Below are positions 60,280 through 64,000 of a stretch of DNA of 64,000 nucleotides, in pieces (the first letter of the stretch is position 1; the number at the start of each line of letters is the position of its first letter). The notes under the pieces were generated by a model. The model made no database searches and was not told the origin of the DNA. It saw nothing but the letters and a program-made list of their open reading frames with translations. The DNA is taken from positions 620,001 through 684,000 of the forward strand of contig NZ_JAGIOF010000001.1 of NCBI RefSeq assembly GCF_017876535.1, in the 5' to 3' direction. The translations under genes were made by a program, and so were the position numbers. The stretch is from Paeniglutamicibacter kerguelensis. Lineage in GTDB: Bacteria; Actinomycetota; Actinomycetes; Actinomycetales; Micrococcaceae.

Positions 60280-60992
60280 AGGGGCCGGACGCGGTTGGCC
60301 GCCAGGCGCTCACGCAGGTAGGGCAGGGCCCGGCGGGAGACGGGCAGCTCGATTCCGCCGATCACCACGGCGGCCTTGCCCGTCTGCAGCTTGACGGTGT
60401 CGATCCTGTCCATGGACACCAGGTAGGAGCGGTGGATGCGGACGTATCCGGCGGATGCCCACTGCTGCTCGAGGTCGTTCAGCGGCACCCGGATCAGGTA
60501 ACTGGCGTCCTTGGTGTGCAGCCGGGCGTAGTCGCCCTGCGCCTGCACGTATCGGATCTCATCGCGGCGGATCATCTTGGTGATGCCGCCTTGGTCGACG
60601 GTGACGACCTCGGGCTTCGAGGTTTCCTCTTCGGCCAGCTCGCACACCCGGCGGATGGATTCGGCCAGCCGCTCGGGGCGCACCGGCTTGAGCACGTAGT
60701 CGAGGGCGGCAAGCTCGAAGGCCTCAAGGGCCTGGTCCTCGTCGGCCGTGACAAAAACGACCGCGGGGGGACGGGCGAAGCGGGAAATGACCCGGGCGAT
60801 GTCCAGCCCGGACAGCGCGGGCATGTGGATGTCGAGGAACAGGGCGTCGATGCTGAATTCCTCGAGTGCCTTCAACGCCTCGGCGCCCGAGTTGGCCCGG
60901 TGGATCTGTCCCACGCGTGAATCGAGCGACAGGAGATACGCCAGCTCTTCGACGGCCGGCAATTCATCGTCCGCGACGACTACATTAATCAT
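60276..60992 (-). CDS. LytTR-family response regulator
   Basis: 238 residues from ATG 60992. Receiver domain 1-117 with acidic pair DDE near 8-10, phosphoacceptor D54 in LFLDIHMP and Lys in DYVLKPVRPERL near 103; a linker; then the LytTR DNA-binding domain (about 135-238) with RRDEIRYVQAQGDYARLH, VRIHRSYLVSMDRI and ELPVSRRALPYLRERL. Paired with the kinase gene 10 bases upstream. By analogy to BtsR/YpdB and LytR-type regulators, it likely activates the adjoining symporter genes. Confidence 0.95.
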   Translation of the reverse strand: MINVVVADDELPAVEELAYLLSLDSRVGQIHRANSGAEALKALEEFSIDALFLDIHMPALSGLDIARVISRFARPPAVVFVTADEDQALEAFELAALDYVLKPVRPERLAESIRRVCELAEEETSKPEVVTVDQGGITKMIRRDEIRYVQAQGDYARLHTKDASYLIRVPLNDLEQQWASAGYVRIHRSYLVSMDRIDTVKLQTGKAAVVIGGIELPVSRRALPYLRERLAANRVRPL

Positions 60993-61002
60993 GCGGGTAA
61001 TT

Positions 61003-62247
61003 TTACCCGGCCAACGGTCCGCGGGGCCCATTGGGCGTGTTCCATGCCCCGTCCGGCGCATTGTTCGGCGCATCGGGCACCACCCCGGGACGGAACTTGG
61101 GGATGCGCATGGTGATCAGCGTGCCGGCCCCCGGGGCGGTGTCGATGACCAGTCCGTGCGCGTCGCCGTACACCTGGCGCAGGCGGACGTCCACGTTGCG
61201 CAGCCCCACGTGGACGGATTCGGTGGTGCCGGCCAGCACCGCGGCGAGCGACCCGGGATCTATGCCGACACCGTCGTCCTCGACGGTGATCAGCGCGAAT
61301 TCGCCGCTGTCCGAGGCGGTGAGGGTGATCTTGCCGCCGCCGGGCTTGGATTCAAGCCCGTGGCGCACGGCATTCTCCACCAGCGGTTGCAGGCTCAGGA
61401 ACGGGATGGCGGTGGAGAGCACCTCCGGGGCGATGGCCAGGGAGACCCGGATCCTTTCCCCGAAGCGGGCCTTTTCCAGCAGCAGGTAGCGGTCGATGGC
61501 CTGCAGTTCCTCGGCCAGCGTGGTGAAGTCCCCGTGCCTCCTGAAGGAGTAGCGGGTGAAGTCGGCGAATTCGACGACCAATTCGCGTGCGCGGGCCGGG
61601 TCGGTGTTGATAAACGATGCGATGGCGTTCAGCGAGTTGTAGATGAAGTGCGGGCTGATCTGGGCGCGCAGTGCGCGGACCTCCGCCTCCATGAGCAGCG
61701 CGCGGGAGGCGTCGAGCTCGGCCAGGCCCACCTGGGCCGCGACCCACGCGGCGACCTCCGTCACCGCCCGGACGAATCCCGCGCCGGCCCGGGGGATGTA
61801 CGCGCACACGGTGCCCACCGGGGTGTCGCCGACCATGATGGGGGAGCAGACCAGGTCCGCCCCCTCCGAGCGCTTGACCTGGGTGCGCCGGGCGGCCATT
61901 GCGGCGGCGGCAAGACCGAGGGCCGGGGCCGTGCCGCGGCCCTCGATGTCCGGGATTGTGCCGTCGACAGCCAGCACCGCGGCGTTGTCGGTGATGACCA
62001 AGGCCTGGCAGGCCAGCAGTGCGCGCAGGTGCTTTCCCGCCTTGGCCGCGCCCTCCGGGGTCAGGCCCTGGGCCAGGTGGGGCGCCGCAACGGAGACCTG
62101 GTGCAGTGTCTCGAACGTCGCCTTGTCGGCGTCGGTGCCCAGGTCGCGGTTGGACCTGGCGATCTTGAATCCGAGGTATCCCACCAGGGCGGCCCCGACA
62201 ATGACTGTGGCAACGATCAGGGTCATTTGCAGCGCGGTGGAGAGCAT
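61003..62247 (-). CDS. LytS-type sensor histidine kinase
   Basis: 414 residues. One N-terminal membrane segment (about 6-28), a GAF-like sensor region (about 45-175), the His_kinase domain with RAQISPHFIYNSLNAIASFI (phospho-acceptor His 200), and an ATPase domain with LSLQPLVENAVRHGLE near 277-292 (N box), EDDGVGID near 323 and HVGLRNVDVRLRQVYG near 347. Unlike BtsS or LytS there is no 5TM transporter-like input domain, so the ligand is probably sensed in the cytoplasm by the GAF-like part. First gene of the operon. Confidence 0.93.
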   Translation of the reverse strand: MLSTALQMTLIVATVIVGAALVGYLGFKIARSNRDLGTDADKATFETLHQVSVAAPHLAQGLTPEGAAKAGKHLRALLACQALVITDNAAVLAVDGTIPDIEGRGTAPALGLAAAAMAARRTQVKRSEGADLVCSPIMVGDTPVGTVCAYIPRAGAGFVRAVTEVAAWVAAQVGLAELDASRALLMEAEVRALRAQISPHFIYNSLNAIASFINTDPARARELVVEFADFTRYSFRRHGDFTTLAEELQAIDRYLLLEKARFGERIRVSLAIAPEVLSTAIPFLSLQPLVENAVRHGLESKPGGGKITLTASDSGEFALITVEDDGVGIDPGSLAAVLAGTTESVHVGLRNVDVRLRQVYGDAHGLVIDTAPGAGTLITMRIPKFRPGVVPDAPNNAPDGAWNTPNGPRGPLAG

Positions 62248-62479
62248 GGGACAAGCCTACTGGGCATGGAAATGGGCGTGCCGTTCGTCGCCGTCGGCCG
62301 CCGCTTGGCGCATGCGGGTGACCGTTTGCCGGTTGCCGGCCGCGGGCCACTACTGCCCCGGGTCCGCGTAGCGCAGAGTGATCCCAGTCACTTAGGTGGG
62401 TGGCGCACTCCACGTTTCGGATGTCATGGGAAATCCGGTGGGCAGCGGCACGGCACCTGGAACCTTCGAAGGAGGAATC

Positions 62480-62827
62480 ATGAGCACTACCCCGGAGTCG
62501 GGCGTCGCCGCCGACATTGATTTTGTGAAGGAGCAGAACTCGGAGGAGTTCACCGAGCTGCGCAAGACGCACCGCAGCTTCGTGTTCCCGATGGCCGTCA
62601 TTTTCCTCTTGTGGTACTTCGCCTACGTGCTGTTGGCCGACTACGCGCACGAGTTCATGTCCATCAAGGTGTGGGGGAACTTCAACGTCGGCCTGCTGCT
62701 GGGCCTGCTGCAGTTCGTCTCCACCTTTGCCATCACCGCGGCCTACGTCTCCTTCTCCAACCGGAAGCTTGACCCCAAGGCCACCGCCATCCGCAAGCGC
62801 CTCGAAGCACAGCAGGCAGGGGAGTAA
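62480..62827 (+). CDS. DUF485-domain membrane protein
   Basis: 115 residues from ATG 62480 with GGAGG 5 bases upstream. DUF485 pattern: FTELRKTHRSFVFPMAVIFL near 26-45, two membrane segments (about 36-58 and 72-95), and the last turn VSFSNRKLDPKATAIRKRL. In Escherichia coli the homologue YjcH is encoded with ActP. The gap to the symporter is 2 bases. A wide 232-base divergent region separates the gene from the LytS kinase, where the response regulator could act on both operons. Confidence 0.92.
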   Translation: MSTTPESGVAADIDFVKEQNSEEFTELRKTHRSFVFPMAVIFLLWYFAYVLLADYAHEFMSIKVWGNFNVGLLLGLLQFVSTFAITAAYVSFSNRKLDPKATAIRKRLEAQQAGE

Positions 62828-62829
62828 CC

Positions 62830-64000
62830 ATGAACGTCCTATCGATTCTTGACGCGGGGGCCGCCGCGGCGCCGGAGACCACCAAGGTGGGCAACCCGTG
62901 GGTCAACATCGGCATCTTCGGCCTCTTTGTCGCCGTCACCCTGATCGTGGTCCTCAAGGCCTCGAGCAACAACAAGACCGCGGCCGACTACTACGCCGGC
63001 GGCCGGTCCTTCACCGGAACGCAAAACGGCACCGCCATCGCCGGCGACTACCTCTCGGCGGCCTCGTTCCTGGGCATCGTCGGCGCCATCGCGATCAACG
63101 GCTACGACGGCTTCCTGTATTCCATCGGCTTCCTGGTCGCCTGGCTGGTGGCCCTGCTGCTGGTCGCCGAACTGCTGCGCAACACCGGCAAGTTCACCAT
63201 GGCGGACGTGCTTTCCTTCCGGCTGAAGCAGCGCCCGGTGCGCATCGCCGCGGCGGTCTCCACCCTCGCCGTCTGCGTCTTCTACCTGCTGGCCCAGATG
63301 GCCGGCGCCGGCGCGCTGGTTTCCCTGCTGCTGGGCATCGACGACCGGCTGGGCCAGTCCCTGGTGATCGTCGTGGTCGGCGCGCTGATGATCACCTACG
63401 TGCTGATCGGCGGCATGAAGGGCACCACCTGGGTGCAGATCATCAAGGCCTGCCTGCTGATCGCCGGCGCGTTTGTCATGACCATCATGGTCCTGGCCCA
63501 GTTCGGCTTCAACTTCTCCGCCCTGCTCGGCGCCGCAGTCGACAGTGCCGGAACCGCCGACATCCTGAACCCGGGTATGCAGTACGGCAAGACTGAAACC
63601 TCAAAGCTTGACTTCATCTCCCTGGGCCTGGCCCTGGTGCTGGGCACCGCCGGCCTGCCGCACGTGCTGATGCGCTTCTACACGGTCCCCACCGCCAAGG
63701 AGGCACGCAAGTCGGTCGTCTGGGCCATCTGGCTCATCGGAGCCTTCTACCTCTTCACCCTGGTCCTCGGCTACGGCGCCGGCGCCCTGATCGGTGCGGA
63801 CAAGATCAAGGCGGCCCCGGGCGGCGTGAATTCCGCGGCCCCGCTGCTGGCCTTCGAGCTCGGCGGCCCGCTGCTGCTGGGCCTGATCTCCGCGGTCGCC
63901 TTCGCCACCATCCTGGCCGTGGTCGCGGGACTGACCATCACCGCTGCGGCATCGTTCGCCCACGACGTCTACGCCTCGGTCATCGCCAAGGGCAAAAGCA
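62830..64000 (+). CDS. cation/acetate symporter (ActP/MctC type), 3' truncated by window
   Basis: 390 codons visible from ATG 62830, open to the window end; family length is about 530 to 550. SSS-family carrier: N-terminal signal-like segment with NPWVNIGIFGLFVAVTLIVV, ADYYAGGRSFTGTQNGTAIA near 57-76, GDYLSAASFLGIVGAIA, GGMKGTTWVQIIKACLL near 196-212, and GLPHVLMRFYTVP near 275-287. Transports acetate or related short acids with Na+ or H+. The pair with DUF485 is a second, divergent copy of the subunit-symporter arrangement at 58367-60279. Partial only because of the window edge. Confidence 0.95.
   Translation, partial: MNVLSILDAGAAAAPETTKVGNPWVNIGIFGLFVAVTLIVVLKASSNNKTAADYYAGGRSFTGTQNGTAIAGDYLSAASFLGIVGAIAINGYDGFLYSIGFLVAWLVALLLVAELLRNTGKFTMADVLSFRLKQRPVRIAAAVSTLAVCVFYLLAQMAGAGALVSLLLGIDDRLGQSLVIVVVGALMITYVLIGGMKGTTWVQIIKACLLIAGAFVMTIMVLAQFGFNFSALLGAAVDSAGTADILNPGMQYGKTETSKLDFISLGLALVLGTAGLPHVLMRFYTVPTAKEARKSVVWAIWLIGAFYLFTLVLGYGAGALIGADKIKAAPGGVNSAAPLLAFELGGPLLLGLISAVAFATILAVVAGLTITAAASFAHDVYASVIAKGKS

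Noticed and set aside
1..64000. CRISPR array or rRNA genes
   Set aside because: No regularly spaced direct repeats and no rRNA-like conserved sequence were seen anywhere in the window.

Overview
The window is high-GC actinobacterial DNA. Gene order and protein character (rpsB-tsf-pyrH-frr-cdsA block, single-chain glycyl-tRNA synthetase next to a GNAT gene, SAM-IV riboswitch on a metY-metX pair, many GTG starts, TANNNT -10 boxes set directly on start codons) suggest the family Micrococcaceae, an Arthrobacter-like soil or environmental bacterium. This placement is inferred from the sequence alone.

Layout. 1-5.2 kb: a sugar catabolic operon: the tail of a class II (tagatose/fructose-bisphosphate type) aldolase, a lipoprotein sugar-binding protein, two ABC permeases and a DeoR-family regulator. 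5.2-9.5 kb: a phosphotransferase, a CPBP-type membrane protein, a pair of small membrane-protein paralogues of which the second is frameshifted, an intact IS982-family element with 21-bp inverted repeats, and a VOC protein whose stop codon lies in the element edge. 9.5-12.4 kb: SAM-IV riboswitch, metY and metX (direct-sulfhydrylation route to methionine). 12.4-33 kb: mostly housekeeping and single-gene functions: SHOCT membrane protein, SGNH hydrolase, esterase, S4 protein, tandem YdcZ-type transporters, glyS, GNAT, a secreted 1300-aa GH101 endo-alpha-N-acetylgalactosaminidase, a DUF5671-like membrane protein, LLM oxidoreductase, YceI, then dus-dgt and dnaG.

33.1-45.8 kb is bounded by two identical tRNA-Asn genes in direct orientation. 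Inside lie a lipase-maturation-factor-like protein, a decayed IS30 transposase, a large ATPase-LuxR regulator and, divergent from it, a tightly overlapping four-gene set: PIG-L deacetylase, ATP-grasp ligase, processive GT2 synthase of the PgaC/IcaA type and a TIM-barrel-like putative glycosidase. This lower-GC part is the most unusual piece of the window; I read it as a candidate non-canonical amino-polysaccharide production system. An ABC-F ATPase and a GT4-type glycosyltransferase follow before the second tRNA-Asn.

45.9-56.1 kb: Holin-X-like membrane protein, CDP-alcohol phosphatidyltransferase, transporter, GT4 glycosyltransferase, tRNA-Met, M23 peptidase, then the translation/lipid block rpsB, tsf, pyrH, frr, cdsA and a DivIVA-domain protein. 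56.2-64 kb: a secreted SGNH hydrolase and a monocarboxylate module, in which a LytS-type kinase, a LytTR response regulator, a small membrane subunit and a solute symporter form one overlapping operon; divergent from it a second DUF485 + acetate-type symporter pair runs off the window end.
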